Shown: positions 22,253-33,639, numbered from the stretch's first letter. The stretch is DNA of 64,000 bases from Limanda limanda (GCF_963576545.1 NC_083636.1:3152383-3216382), one strand, 5' to 3'. The notes: generated by a model from the letters alone, not told the origin. Made by a program: numbers and translations.

Positions 22253-23942
22253 ATGCAGATTGGTCATCAGGTCACTGGTAGGACCCCTCTGCAGATCCCA
22301 CCCCAGCCGATCCTGCAGGACACCATCCTGGTCCGAGCCTTCATCAACCCCAGACAGGAGATGGAGGGCCCCCCCCAGCCTCAGACACCGCCGCCCCCCC
22401 GGACCTGCAGCCCCCTGGGAGCTGCTGGGAGGTCCTGCTGGAGCTTGGACACGCGGGTGGCCGTGCTGCTGCTGACTCTGGCCGGAGCCGTGATCCTGCT
22501 GCTGCTCTACAGACTCCTGCAGGTCAGACACAGGTGGGTTCAGGATTCAAGATTCAAGATTCAAGATTCAAGATTCAAGATTCAAGATTCAAGATTCAAG
22601 ATTCAAGATTCAAGATTCAAGATTCAAGATTCAAGATTCAAGATTCAAGATTCAAGATTCAAGATTCAAGATTCAAGATTCAAGATTCAAGATTCAAGAT
22701 TCAAGATTCAAGATTCAAGATTCAAGATTCAAGATTCAAGATTTTTATTGTCAAATGCACAGAGATAACATGAAGCAGTCGCTGGCAATGAAATGCTCTC
22801 ACAGGCTCTCTTTAAGCAATGCTCAGTAATTTCAACCAAAAAAATAAAATAAAAATAATAGTATAAAATAGAATAAAATAGAATATCAAAAAATAAATTA
22901 ATAAATAATGAAAAGGATGTCTCTTTAAGATGTGGAGGAATTTCAGCCAGATTCTCTTCCCCTGCTTATAATCCATACTCTTTTAGTTTTTTTTGTTCAA
23001 TATGTTTATTAGTTTTTTTTCAGGTAGTTAAGTACAAACAGACAAATACTAGGAGTAAGTAAGAAATGATGCCAAAATGAAAGGAAAAGAGAAAGAAAGA
23101 AAAAAGAGTCATTTGAAATAAAATCCAATAAAGGCATAAAAACAGTACAAAAAACAAACAGACAAAACTAATAAACAGGGCGTACAACTCAAGACAATGA
23201 AATATTGATGCATCACTAGTACACAAAATACATCAAAAAAAGAGGTGAGTGGCCTATTGTGAGTCTCATAGCTGCTCTACATCTCCAACAAATTGATCAA
23301 GGTGGTCTAAGAACGGCTGCCAGATCTTGTAGAATTGTTTAAGATTGTTTGTCAAACTGTATCGGGTTTTCTCCATATGTGATAGAGAAGTAAGTTCTGA
23401 TAGCCGCATCTTGAAGAGTAGCACTGCTTCTATCAATACTCTTTTGACCTGTGTCCCGTTTGCTCTGTGTTGTGTTGTGCAGGCTGAGCGTGGCGAGGGC
23501 GAGGAACGCTCTGGAGTACCAGGGCTTCTACCGCACAGCCACCTACACCCTCACACACCCGGCACCACCGGGTCAGGACCTGCCGCCCAAGGTCAAAACC
23601 GTCCCTGACGCTGACCCGAGGGTCCAGACTGTCATCACAGTGACACCTGTTGCCATCGTCCCTCTGCCGCCTGTAGCTAGTCCACCTCCCCCCCCGCTGC
23701 CGCTGCCTCCACCTCCCGCCCTCCATCCACCATCTCCCCCAGCGACACCTCCGGTCCCGGCCATCCTCCTCCACCTGCCGGTGATCCACACCACCCCCCC
23801 CAGCCCTCACCTGTCGTGGGGCGCCTGCTCGGACGCAGACGTCTACTCTCGGATCGGAGCCTTCCGGGCGTCCCGGCTCTCCAGCCTCTCCAACCTCTCC
23901 AGCGGGTCCAAGGTCATCCTGTTCGAACACTCGTCTCTCTGA
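22253..23942 (+). CDS. Two-exon gene: unrecognised single-pass membrane protein with proline-rich cytoplasmic region
   Basis: Exons 22253-22533 and 23483-23942; the join (donor AG|GTGGGT, acceptor GTGCAG|G, phase 2) gives 246 residues. Residues 1-68 are Pro-rich and end in Arg; residues about 69-88 form one strong transmembrane helix (VAVLLLTLAGAVILLLLY), followed by basic VRHR. After the junction comes ALEYQGFYR, then a long proline-rich tract (about residues 155-195) and a tidy C-terminus, SRIGAFRASRLSSLSNL...ILFEHSSL. There is no signal peptide, so type II/III or tail-side topology is open. The conserved-looking ends and clean splice sites argue for a real gene; the function is unknown. 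The intron contains a LINE fragment whose heptanucleotide tail starts 10 nt past the donor. An upstream non-coding exon is possible, since CGACCCACAG|GG directly precedes the ATG. Confidence 0.7.
22544..22905 (-). mobile_element. LINE family B 3' end with an expanded (GATTCAA)n tail
   Basis: On the minus strand an AT-rich LINE 3' end (AGCATTTCATTGCCAGCGAC, then GTGCATTTGACAATAAAAAT) finishes in about 28 copies of the 7-mer TTGAATC, spanning 22544-22743. A second copy at 36710-36976 has the same 3' end but only about three 7-mers. It lies in the intron of the 22253-23942 gene, opposite to its transcription. Confidence 0.8.
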
Positions 23943-23986
23943 GCGCCGACGTGGATCCTGAGTGGAGACACATGAAGTGTCGTGAT

Positions 23987-24833
23987 TAGGGTTGCAAAAT
24001 TCTGGGAATATTCAAAGTTGGAAACTTTCCATGGGAATTAACAGGAATTAATGGGAATTAACGGGAATATACGGGAATTAACGGGAATAAACGGGAATAT
24101 GCCGGAATTAACGGGAATAAACTGGAAATGTTGTTGGTAATTTATACTAACTGTATTTACCTTTTCATATACAGACATAAATATAAACATTTTGTTTTGT
24201 CATAGGCTGATTTGAGTCCTGAGGAAACTTTGGGCACTTGACTATATGCTTCTGCATCGTTGTGTCATTCTTAACATAGGTCTTTGCACAGTATTTGCAA
24301 ATGTACACAGCCTTTCCTTCTACATTGGATGAGGTGAAATGTCTCCACACATGAGCGAGTGCACGTGGCATTGTTCTGTAGAATAAGATGAGAAAAAAGT
24401 TTGTAAAAAAACACTAATGCAATGCCAGAGATATAAATAGTTAGCCAAACAATTGGAATCGTCTGTAAACATATTTTACACTTGATGGATAAATGAATGG
24501 AAATAGTCTAGATGAACAGATGAACAATCCTCAATCAGCATGCTAATATATTTTCCCCAGTAATATCATCGAAACTTACCTGACTAGTCCTGCACTCTAC
24601 AGCAGGCCTCAATAGCCCTGCTGTAGAGTGAAGCATGCTGGGAGTTATCTGTGCATGTGATGGAAGAATGCTCAGTGGAGGGTTGAAACTCAACGTTTCA
24701 TACATCTTTAAAATAGAGTTATGAATGATGTTTTTATTGCTCAGCGTTTATTTTGCGTAGTTTTGTTTTTTTTCAAAATTACCGGAACGTTTCCTGAAAA
24801 TTACCGGAAACTTTCCGCCCCTTTGCAACCCTA
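23987..24833 (-). mobile_element. Short hAT transposon carrying a BED zinc-finger frame (copy 1)
   Basis: An 847-bp element with terminal inverted repeats beginning TAGGGTTGCAAA and ending TTTGCAACCCTA, flanked by an exact 8-bp target duplication, GTCGTGAT, at 23979-23986 and 24834-24841. An 8-bp duplication is diagnostic of hAT. Subterminal AACGGGAATA-like repeats (about 24040-24130) resemble transposase-binding arrays. A hairpin with 13-14 bp arms (ACTCTACAGCAGG) sits near 24593-24632. It encodes only a BED finger, not the catalytic RNase H-like or dimerisation regions, so it is non-autonomous. A second copy is at 52335-53149 in the opposite orientation. Confidence 0.93.
24165..24371 (-). 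CDS. BED-type zinc finger encoded by hAT copy 1
   Basis: A 68-residue intact frame. It contains the BED-finger pattern: an aromatic lead (VWRHFT), CKYC, then the HIVKC His/Cys pair after about 16 residues. BED fingers are the DNA-binding domain at the N-terminus of hAT transposases and of host genes derived from them. The homologous frame at 52831-53037 differs at only three residues. The start codon is preceded by TTCTACAG|A, an acceptor-like sequence, so in a full element this would be an exon. Whether a free-standing peptide is made is unknown. Confidence 0.6.
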   Translation of the reverse strand: MPRALAHVWRHFTSSNVEGKAVYICKYCAKTYVKNDTTMQKHIVKCPKFPQDSNQPMTKQNVYIYVCI

Positions 24834-25870
24834 GTCGTGATGGACAGGACATGATGATGAGTGTACATTCTGTATGCTGTCTATCTGATGTTCAGATCAT
24901 TTCAGGGATGCACGAGTTCGGGGATCGAACCTGATGAAGTCTGGAGGAAACGCTGTGTGACCAGGACACAGCGGACAAATCTTTCCCTCAACAATATTTA
25001 CGTATACTCACAACCTCGTTTTCTGAAACCTGGAGGTAAAGATCAACCAGAAGAAAGGATGCTGGCCTTTTCCTGTCAAGTTCATCAGAGCTCATCATCC
25101 AATCAGAGCCTCACAATCTCTTGACCTCACAATTATCATCAGCATCTTTTTGTTGCTCATTGATTGGATTTACAATTTTTACCTTTAACCTTTTCTGTTG
25201 CTTTTCTTACATTTAAATGCTTCACCAACATTTTCCCTGTTGGGGAATTTACTCCAACAGCAAGTTTATTTATAAATGAATTGGATAAAACCATAATCCA
25301 GTTGCTTACGTACACCTGTACAACTATTGAAGACATAATATGGGAAGTAATACAAGTCTGCAAGTCTTAACTCGTACATTTGAGTGATCTATGAAATATG
25401 AATTTGAGACTTTAAAACCTTTGTTATTCCCCTGGCTATATAAAAAAAAGATTAATATATATATATATATATATAAATATATTGTGGACTTACACCGTGC
25501 AGAATATTTGCTTTCCACCTTTAAACTTTTTGTTTATTAAAAAATATAATTTATTTATCCTAACCACAGTGTGATGCTTTATGCCACAGAATAAAAGTTG
25601 GCATTTATTCTCAGTGTCGTTGTATCTGAGTTCATTGTTTCCACTTCCTGAGCTGGTTTTCCGTGGCAGCGACTCCTCCCTGTTTCCCATGATCCTCTCT
25701 GTTTCCTCTGTGTGTCGCTCTCTGTATCGGGCTTCACTCCAGATTCTGTTTAATTCAAACAAGAGTCTAAATTTCAGACGTGAATCTTCAATTGTTTAAA
25801 TTCAACACCTCAGTAAGATGATAACTGAAACATGGACAGAAGAGTCAGTCGGCTTCTGCACAAATGAGCT

Positions 25871-26000
25871 GTGAGGCCGTGGCTCAGGAGGCGGAGCGGG
25901 TCGTCCGCTAATTGTGAGGTCGGTGGTTTGATCCCCTGCTCCTCCAGTCCTCCCAAGTGTCCTTGGGCAACGTAATGAACCCGTAATTTCTCCTGATGCT
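25871..26000 (+). mobile_element. tRNA-derived SINE
   Basis: GTGGCTCAGGAGGCGGAGCG matches a tRNA-type A box region and GGTGGTTTGATCCCC matches a B box, spaced as in a tRNA head. The phrase AGTGTCCTTGGGCAA follows, typical of the central domain of fish SINEs. The head lacks a foldable acceptor stem, so it is a SINE and not a functional tRNA gene. Confidence 0.75.
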
Positions 26001-26863
26001 CGTTCTGTGTCGGTAAATAGCATCGAGAGGTCTATTAGACTGGAGAAGATACAGGAGAGGTTCATTTAGTTGTATTTTGTGACCTTAACGTCCACCTGCG
26101 CCCAAACAAGCTGTTAAGATGAAGTCTAGTTTTATATTTAACCATGTTTGCACAACAGGTCTCATTTATGACTCAATAACAAGTTTGAAATTCATGAGGG
26201 AAGTTGTTTGTTCGATGGCGGATTCATGTTTTGTTCTTTTGCAGAGTGGAAACCGAGACCTTGTGTGACTCGACTCTTCAGGCTTTTCTTTGTCTTGAGT
26301 CTCGTCACTAAAAGCCTGTTAATTCAATCTCCTCATGGAACAAAGCTAAACTGGATCTAAGAGCAGGAAAGTAACTAAATACTGCAGAGACAGTTAAATG
26401 AGATAAAGTAAAGTCAGGAAGGGAAAGTGCTCCATGTTTACATTAAACTTCAGCTCGTAGAGTAGGACTCTAAAAATGGTTTTATCTCCCTCGAAAAATC
26501 TCATCTTTCTCTGAACACATAATATTAGTCTCACGACTTCTCCCACGTTATTAGAATTTCCTCATAAATCTTTTCCCACTTCTTCTTGTTCTGTCTAAAA
26601 TACTTGTGAGTAATTCATCATTCAAATCCTTCTGGGATCTTATTTAAATAATAATACAATCATAAATCCTCTGCGAAGTGATGAAGCCGTTGTGTTAACT
26701 TTCATCTTACTGAGAGGAGCACGTGAAGAAGAAGAGGATGAGGATGAGGAGGAAAACCTGCGGAGAGACAATGAGACGACAAGACAACAAACCATGACTC
26801 AGCGTTTGATGTCGCACTTAAAGTGACTGAAACCAGACAAAGTGAGACCTGCTGCAGGTTCAG

Positions 26864-26868
<5 letters not shown>

Positions 26869-26949
<81 letters not shown>
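26869..26949. repeat. (CA)n microsatellite, about 40 units
   Basis: About 80 bp of perfect AC dinucleotide, the longest dinucleotide array in the window. Confidence 0.97.
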
Positions 26950-26952
<3 letters not shown>

Positions 26953-27204
26953 TCTCTCACAGACAAACACACATACACAAACTAGCCCTGATGCCAAGAT
27001 GGAGGACGCGTCTCCCTTCCTCCAACTATTCCAAAAATTTAGCCGAAATATCCCGGAATCCGAACATTGGCTGATTCGGAGTCTTCGCAGTAGAGATCGG
27101 GAGATTCAGCGACACTTCATCTTCAGCTGTCAATCATGTCTTTTGACCCCTGTTTTTAATATCATCAAATAATGTCGAGGGAATTTCACCCGCAGACATA
27201 TATC

Positions 27205-27600
27205 AAATGCTGCAAGAAGTCACCGAATCAAACACCACACATAAACAAGTACTTGGTTTTTACTTGCAAGGGAAGTCCGGACCTCTGAGTGGGCCGCAGC
27301 CAACTTCGACGGTACTTCCCATGCACAGCATATTTATTCGAAAGCTCAGATACAAGTTATTGGTGGGGTTACATTTGCATACTAGACATAGCTTAATCGT
27401 CACATCTTTCAGAGGCGCGTTTCACTGTCTCAGATACTTCTGCTTAAGAGCTGGAAAAGAGAAGTTCAATCAGAGCACAGTTAGAGCCGGAAAGAGAAGT
27501 TCAGTTAGAGGGCAAGACTGTTTGTGGTTTTTTGCAAGGCATGTTGCAGTACATTCAAAACATGATAACTTATATACAATTCTTCTAACTAATAATTAAT
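27205..27600 (-). mobile_element. Possible solo LTR
   Basis: Read on the minus strand the block has an AATAAA, a short downstream GC-rich R/U5-like stretch, and upstream a direct pair of about 25-bp motifs (AACTTCTCTTTCCGGCTCTA and a variant) like U3 enhancer repeats. TG/CA ends and a 4-6 bp target duplication could not be fixed, so this is only a suggestion. The plus-strand frame through it has no recognisable product. Confidence 0.25.
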
Positions 27601-29057
27601 TAAAACCAAACTTATCAGGAACCTGAATCTGTGGGATAAGAACTACGTGAAATCATCTTTTGAGTAAACACAAGTGAACCTCGGTTGTTCTTAACGTAGC
27701 AACTGGAGGATGATCGTGTTGACAGATGTGCAGTTGCACGTCATTTATCTTTAAGACGAGAATAACGGTTTCTTCAGTCGGGCCAAAACATCAATGCGTT
27801 TCTTTTGGTCTTTAAATACACACAGAGAGAAGTTTCCATCTAAATCACCTCCTGTTCTGCTGTTTTCCTCTAAACTCGTCCCCAGCAACAGCTCCGAGCA
27901 GAAATCCCCAAAGACGCGGAGGGGTTTGTTCCCCTCGAGGTTGTGCGAGGCCGGAACATAATTCCTTTGACAGTAGAACGCCACGGGGCGCTCCGCGGGG
28001 GGGAACATGACTGAACAGTTCAAGAGCGTATGGATGGAGTTTCAATCCGCACTCCTCGCCTGCTCCAAGGCGCCGGCTGGTTTACAGCCAAGTGCACTCG
28101 GCAGCCGGCTCAGAGGAAGCTCGGTCAACAAACCTGGAGTGAACACAAGCACCTGCATGTTGTCGAGTGACTGCACGGAATACGACTTTTCTCGGGGAAG
28201 ATTCTCGATGCTTTTGTCAGCGAGTCGTGTTTTTACTTAAGCCGTTGTTTACTTAGAAATTATATTTTTGAAATGAGTCCTGTCAAAACGACGGTGGTAA
28301 GTCTGACGGACAAATCCTCCTGGTGTCTGCTTCTGAGGAGACGGAATAACAAGAGTGTTGAGGAGGAAAATGCATCAATACGAACTTGAGTGTTTTTTAT
28401 TTTTGTCTCGATGTGAGAGAAGATGATAACATGGTGACAAACTGGAGGAGAAGTTTGGATTTGAAATTAACACAACATGAAAAAACTGATGAGTTACCTA
28501 AACACTGTTTCTCTTTTTTTAATGATGGATTTTAATTCTGCTTAGAGGTTTGAGTCAGATACGTTCAATACTCATTAATACTTTATTATACAACATGTTT
28601 AAAGCAAAGTTTTATTACATCTTATCTTCCTGCTCTCGTCTCGACTTGTTGAGTCACAGCAGCAGAGTTCAACACACGTGACGTTTTACAAAGAGAGAGA
28701 GTGTTTCTTCTTTTCACAGGAAAGGTCAGATTTTTAAATATAATGTAAATTATAATTTGCACATTAGCTGCTTTGGAGGAAGAATTGAGACTTTTGCATT
28801 AATGCAGCTCACTAACCTAACGTTTCCCTTCCCTCTCTCTCTGCTTCCTCCCAGGTTGAAACGAAGGCTTCCTGCTCAACTTCCACGCTGAGGTAACCCA
28901 GATGACTTCGCTGTGACATCATCAGACTGAACCTGCGTCCTCCAGAAAACACAGAAGATGAAAGTTAATTTATAATGTTATAAATAATAAATAATTTGAT
29001 TGTTGAGGTGGAAAGTGCGACAAAGGAGAATGTTAGAGCAAACTCTATAAGTAAAAG

Positions 29058-29625
29058 TGGAAGGAAGGAAGGATACAGTGGGAAGGAAGGAAGGAAGGAA
29101 GGAAGGAAGGAAGGAAGGAAGGAAGGAAGGAAGGAAGGAAGGAAGGAAGGAAGGAAGGAAGGAAGGAAGGAAGGAAGGAAGGAAGGAAGGAAGGAAGGAA
29201 GGAAGGAAGGAAGGAAGGAAGGAAGGAAGGAAGGAAGGAAGGAAGGAAGGAAGGAAGGAAGGAAGGAAGGAAGGAAGGAAGGAAAGAAAGAAAGAAGGAA
29301 GGAAGGAAGGTAGGTAGGTAGGTAGGTAGGTAGGTAGGTAGGTAGGTAGGTAGGTAGGAAGGTAACGAGGGAGAATGTAAGAGTAAACTTTATAAGTAAA
29401 GGTGGAAGAAGGGAAGGAAGGAAGGAAGGAAGGAAGGAAGGAAGGAAGGAAGGAAGGAAGGAAGGAAGGAAGGAAGGAAGGAAGGAAGGAAGGAAGGAAG
29501 GAAGGAAGGAAGGAAGGAAGGAAGGAAGGAAGGAAGGAAGGAAGGAAGGAAGGAAGGAAGGAAGGAAGGAAGGAAAGAAGGAAGGAAGGAAGGAAGGAAG
29601 GAAGGAGGGAAGGAAGGTAAGTAGG
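29058..29625. repeat. Compound (GGAA)n-(GGTA)n microsatellite with a duplicated flank
   Basis: GGAA arrays at about 29081-29306 and 29406-29615, with a GGTA array at 29308-29356 between them. A flank reading TATAAGTAAAAGTGGAAG precedes the first array and a near copy (TATAAGTAAAGGTGGAAG) precedes the second, so the whole cassette was duplicated. Long Lys-Glu-Gly or Leu-Pro-Ser-Phe frames through it are artefacts of the repeat. Confidence 0.95.
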
Positions 29626-31202
29626 TAGAACACAGCAGCTCATTGTCTGAGGGCTGCCAGCTGTGGGCCCCTCACACGCACCTCTGTATTCCTGTGTGGC
29701 CGCGGCCCCCTTTGATCAGATAATTGCCCCTCGGCCCCCGGAGTTTGTATCCCCCCCCTATGTCGCTATGACGACCAGCTCTCCAGCCTGCATCTGTGTG
29801 GCCCTTTCAGCGCCTTTTAAAGATGGACTTAGATGTTACGAAGCCGTGAGGGACGGAGGGAGAGCAGCACCCCCCCGACAACCTTTGTGTCACTGATCCT
29901 GCAACAGTGACGAACGTGTGTGCTTCTTCTCCTCTCTTCTCCTCTCTGAGTCTGTCCATCTGTCTCTCTGTCCCTCTCTCTCTCTGTCCATCTATCTTTC
30001 CGCTCGCCCACAACCTCTCAGACGATCCCTGTGTCTCTTTCAGCAGAAACAAGTTCGAGGAGCGAGAGGAGGACGAGAGTCTGGAGCTCAGGGCGGTGAC
30101 ACTCGGATCAGATCTGTCAAAGACTTTGAGATAAATTCTATTTCAGAAATATTGAAATCCCTGAAGACAAAGATTTTCTCTTGATAATTTGATCAAAATC
30201 TCATCAAAATCCTTTCCCCAGCTCTAAAGGATCACACACGCGAACCCAAATATTATTTCACTACAATTCTACACTGAAGCTCCATGACTTTGATATCATA
30301 AAATATTATTAAAAACACCTTTCTTTCTTTCTTTGGGCTCTTAAATTAGATTTAAAGGGATTTTTTTTGTGAATTTAAACCATGATGCATGAAGATTTGG
30401 TTTGAAGATTTTTTTTGCAGATCAAATAATGATTTTCTGGGTCACATTCACACAGGAAACAAAAAAAACTAGAAGCTGCACACCTTCAAGTGGTTGAACT
30501 TCAGTGACATATTATGTCATATGATTCCTGACATAATTTCCATTTGCCTTCATATAGTTGTAGAGTGACAATTGTGTTCATATAGAATTTGTGCAGATTT
30601 AGGACTAACAGCCGTGTGGAGCAGCTTTTTAAAAATGTAGAATCACCCCTTGGTGTCGTGTCTAAAAGAGCATTTGGATTTATTAGTTGGAATTTGTCCC
30701 ATTTCTACAAATGCACTATTTGTTTTTTGAGTTTAAGAAGTTGTAGACTGAAGTTGGTAGTTTTTATAGCGTAGAGAACAGATGTAACTACCACAAATTA
30801 CTACTAAAAATATATTTTAATATGTATATATATTAATCTGTTATTTAAAAAGGGACATGTTCAAATAAAGTCAATTTAAACAGAAAGTTCTCACCCTCCA
30901 GAGGCTGAAATGTTAGTTTTTAATCAGTTTGTTGAATTTAAAAAATGCTTAAATCACGACTTCAGAACAATCATTAAAAACGATGTGTTTATTGAACACG
31001 ACAGAACATGGAGCTACAATCAGACGACCACAGCTGGTTCTCTACCTGCAGGCTGCACACACCTCTGGGAGGGAAGGTCCTATAGTTATGAAGGATGGTG
31101 ACTATCACAGAATAATCTTTATGGACTCATCGTTCAGAACAATCTCTTTTTGGCGCCACGTTAAGAGTCTGAAGTTGACCTTTCACCTCAGTGGACAAAA
31201 CA

Positions 31203-32432
31203 TCACGGTCTGCAGAAATGACACTTGATGATCTTCTTGAACGCGCTCTGGAAGTCCTTGTTGAAGTACGCGTAGATGATGGGGTTGAGCAGCGAGTTGG
31301 AGTAGCCCAGCCAGTTGATGACGTCCTCCAGCCACCGGGGCATGTAGCACGCGTCCGGGCAGAAGGGCTTCACCAGGGCCACGATGAAGAAGGGCAGCCA
31401 GCAGAGGATGAAGGTGCCCATGATGATGCCCAGGGTCTTCACCGTCTTGCGCTCCCGGGCCATGGCGATCTTGCGCTTGGCCTCGGTGGCCTTCTCGTGC
31501 CGGCTCTCGAACAGTGGCACGGTGCCCGGGGTGTCCGGCAGCGGCAGGTTGCTCTTGGAGCTGCTGTGGACCTCGATGATCTCCAGGGACTCCCCGTCCT
31601 CCGGGTGCTTCACGGCCCCGTTGAAGCTGGGCAGCGGCCGCGGCTCCACGCTCCTCTTCCAGCTCCGGGCCTGCGCCGGGGACACGGCCAGGCACGAGTC
31701 CGTTACTTTCTTCTTCTCGCTTTTACGCACGGTCTTCCTGATCCGGAACCTGGCCGCTTTGAATATCCGCCCGTACAAAACCAGCATGAGGGTCAGAGGG
31801 ATGTAAAAAGCCCCGAAGGTGGAGTAGATGGTGTACCAGGGGTCCTGGCGGATCTCGCAGTGCTTGGTGGCGCTGCTCGTCCTCTCCGGTCCCGGCGTGC
31901 TCCTGGGCTGGGAGCTCATGATCAGCATGGGTGGCACAGAGATGGAGAAGCCCACGATCCAGGTGACGCTGATGAGGACCGCGGCTCTCCTCGGGGTCCG
32001 CTTCTTCATGTACTCGATGGGCTCCGTGATGGCCCAGTAGCGGTCCAGGGCGATGGCGCACAGGTGCAGGATGGACGAGGTGCAGCACAGCATGTCCAGG
32101 GAGATGAAGATGTCGCACGGCACCTGCCCGAGGGTCCAGCGGTTCAGCACCTGGTACAGAGCCGCCATGGGCAGCACCAGCACCGACACCATCAGGTCGG
32201 TGACGGCCAGGGATCCGATCAGGTAGTTGGCCACGTTCTGCAGGGATCGCTCCAAGGCGATGGCGGCCACGACGCACGCGTTCCCGAAGATTGCGCACAG
32301 GATGAGCGCGGCCAGCACGAAGGAGACGAGCACCTGGTAGCTCAGCTTCACCTCCTCCTCCTCCTCCTCGGGCTCCAGGGCTCCGATGGAGGAGTTCTCC
32401 AGGAGGGACCAGGCTGTGGAGATGTTCTCCAT
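31203..32432 (-). CDS. htr1a: 5-hydroxytryptamine receptor 1A (Gi/o-coupled GPCR)
   Basis: A single-exon 409-residue rhodopsin-type receptor, close to the 422 of human HTR1A. It has seven helices: TM1 with [30 protein letters not shown] (quoted in parts: [19 protein letters not shown]), TM3 with the amine-binding Asp in [11 protein letters not shown] and the LDRYWAI (DRY) motif, TM6 [17 protein letters not shown]7 NPIIYAYFN. The N-terminus carries two N-glycosylation sequons (NIS, NSS) and an acidic EPEEEEEE run; the C-tail ends [12 protein letters not shown] with two cysteines, as in family members that are palmitoylated. The second extracellular loop begins [10 protein letters not shown] where human has PPMLGWR, so a conserved Trp is absent. 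Serotonin binding lowers cAMP and opens GIRK channels. It lies head-to-head with rnf180, the ancestral arrangement. Teleosts have a- and b-type copies; I suspect the b type but cannot prove it. Confidence 0.96.
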   Translation of the reverse strand: MENISTAWSLLENSSIGALEPEEEEEEVKLSYQVLVSFVLAALILCAIFGNACVVAAIALERSLQNVANYLIGSLAVTDLMVSVLVLPMAALYQVLNRWTLGQVPCDIFISLDMLCCTSSILHLCAIALDRYWAITEPIEYMKKRTPRRAAVLISVTWIVGFSISVPPMLIMSSQPRSTPGPERTSSATKHCEIRQDPWYTIYSTFGAFYIPLTLMLVLYGRIFKAARFRIRKTVRKSEKKKVTDSCLAVSPAQARSWKRSVEPRPLPSFNGAVKHPEDGESLEIIEVHSSSKSNLPLPDTPGTVPLFESRHEKATEAKRKIAMARERKTVKTLGIIMGTFILCWLPFFIVALVKPFCPDACYMPRWLEDVINWLGYSNSLLNPIIYAYFNKDFQSAFKKIIKCHFCRP

Positions 32433-32558
32433 GGCTGCTGTGCACGGTGAGGAGCTCGGGTTAGTGGCTGGAGAGCCCGGCGCGCACGGCGGCCCCTTGG
32501 CTCTCTGAGGGGCGCATGGTGAAGCAGACTGGAGCTGCTGCTGGAGAATGATGCTGAG

Positions 32559-32566
32559 CTTTTATA
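32559..32566 (-). promoter_or_regulatory. TATA box of htr1a
   Basis: TATAAAAG on the minus strand, 127 bp upstream of the start codon, implying transcription start near 32530 and a 5' UTR of about 100 nt. It is a perfect consensus match in the correct orientation. Confidence 0.6.
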
Positions 32567-33639
32567 CCGGTGATGGAAAACGCGTCACTTGACCGTGAGG
32601 GATGAGAGCGAGTCTGACACGAGTGGGTCCGAAGTGCAGCTCGGACCCGAGGATCGAGATGGACGCTCAGTAAACTTTAATAAACTTTAACACTGTTTGA
32701 GTCTGTTTTGCTTTTATTTCCCTTTTCTTCCATTTTGGAGATTAAATAAAAATGTAGTTTCTAATGCAGCTTTCACTCAAATAACACGAACCTGTCTTTA
32801 ATATTAGTAAACTAACCTGTTTGTCTATTTGGCTTAATGAAACCTAATAACTTATTTATTTTAACACAACAAAATGGATCTAGTCTATATATTTAAATAC
32901 CCTGATAAAACAGCCTGTAGGCCACTAATTGGAAAATTAAAAACACGTCACTCAGGCTAAAGGAAACCAGGAACAGTTAATATATTATTTAACATTTGAT
33001 CACTGTAATTACAGGAACGTTCGGTGTTCATTTCTCCAGCACCTGCAGCGGGCTGGTGCTGGAGGTGAGACACTGCCACCAGGCGTCAGATCCGTTAACA
33101 ATCCATCACTGTTCAACGAATAAATAAATGAGACTGACACACAACGTCTTCGTGTAAGAAAATAACAACACACAGGTAGTTCCACCTCTGAGAAAAGGGG
33201 AAAGGTGACTGAAAATGTGGATGAGCTTTAAAAACAAAAGGCCCCACCCTGCATAGACATCTTAAGGTCAACACTACACATAGAGCTGTAGTTGAATTGT
33301 TTTTTAATTTAAATCTTGGGTAAATTAAGGCCAGAGCAGGAGGTTGAACATTACAAACACAGGTCAGAACATCGTAATGTAAATAAATCAAATATAACAT
33401 TTTATTTTCATTAGCCTCATGATTATCCTGCACTTTATTTTAATTCAATTTAATTTGTATTTTATTTATTATTCTGATCATCCTATTTAATTAATTAATT
33501 GTAATTGGATTTGATTCTATTTTATTTAACCTCCTGATGAATTGGCTCTTTGATTAATTGAATACTAATTTAGTTATTTATTTATCATCCTGATGATCCT
33601 TCTCATTAATATATTTAACTTTAATTTCATTTATCCATC

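Larger units (their letters stand above)
24842..31202. other. Gene-free region between the membrane-protein gene and htr1a
   Basis: No gene could be assembled. It contains a tRNA-derived SINE (25871), an AT run (25450-25480), a long CA microsatellite (26869), a possible solo LTR (about 27205-27600), a compound GGAA/GGTA microsatellite (29058-29625), and a high-complexity block at 29640-29900 that could be regulatory. It is the region 3' of htr1a (which is on the minus strand). Confidence 0.5.

Noticed and set aside
25871..25945. tRNA gene
   Set aside because: A and B boxes are present but the cloverleaf cannot be completed, and SINE sequence follows. Annotated as a SINE.
28965..29643. 222-residue Leu-Pro-Ser-Phe frames
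   Set aside because: They are direct translations of the GGAA microsatellite; the tetranucleotide gives a four-residue repeat in any frame.
31191..32450. A 419-residue plus-strand frame and several other long frames over htr1a
   Set aside because: They are shadows of the GC-rich htr1a exon; the minus-strand product matches the receptor throughout and the others match nothing.
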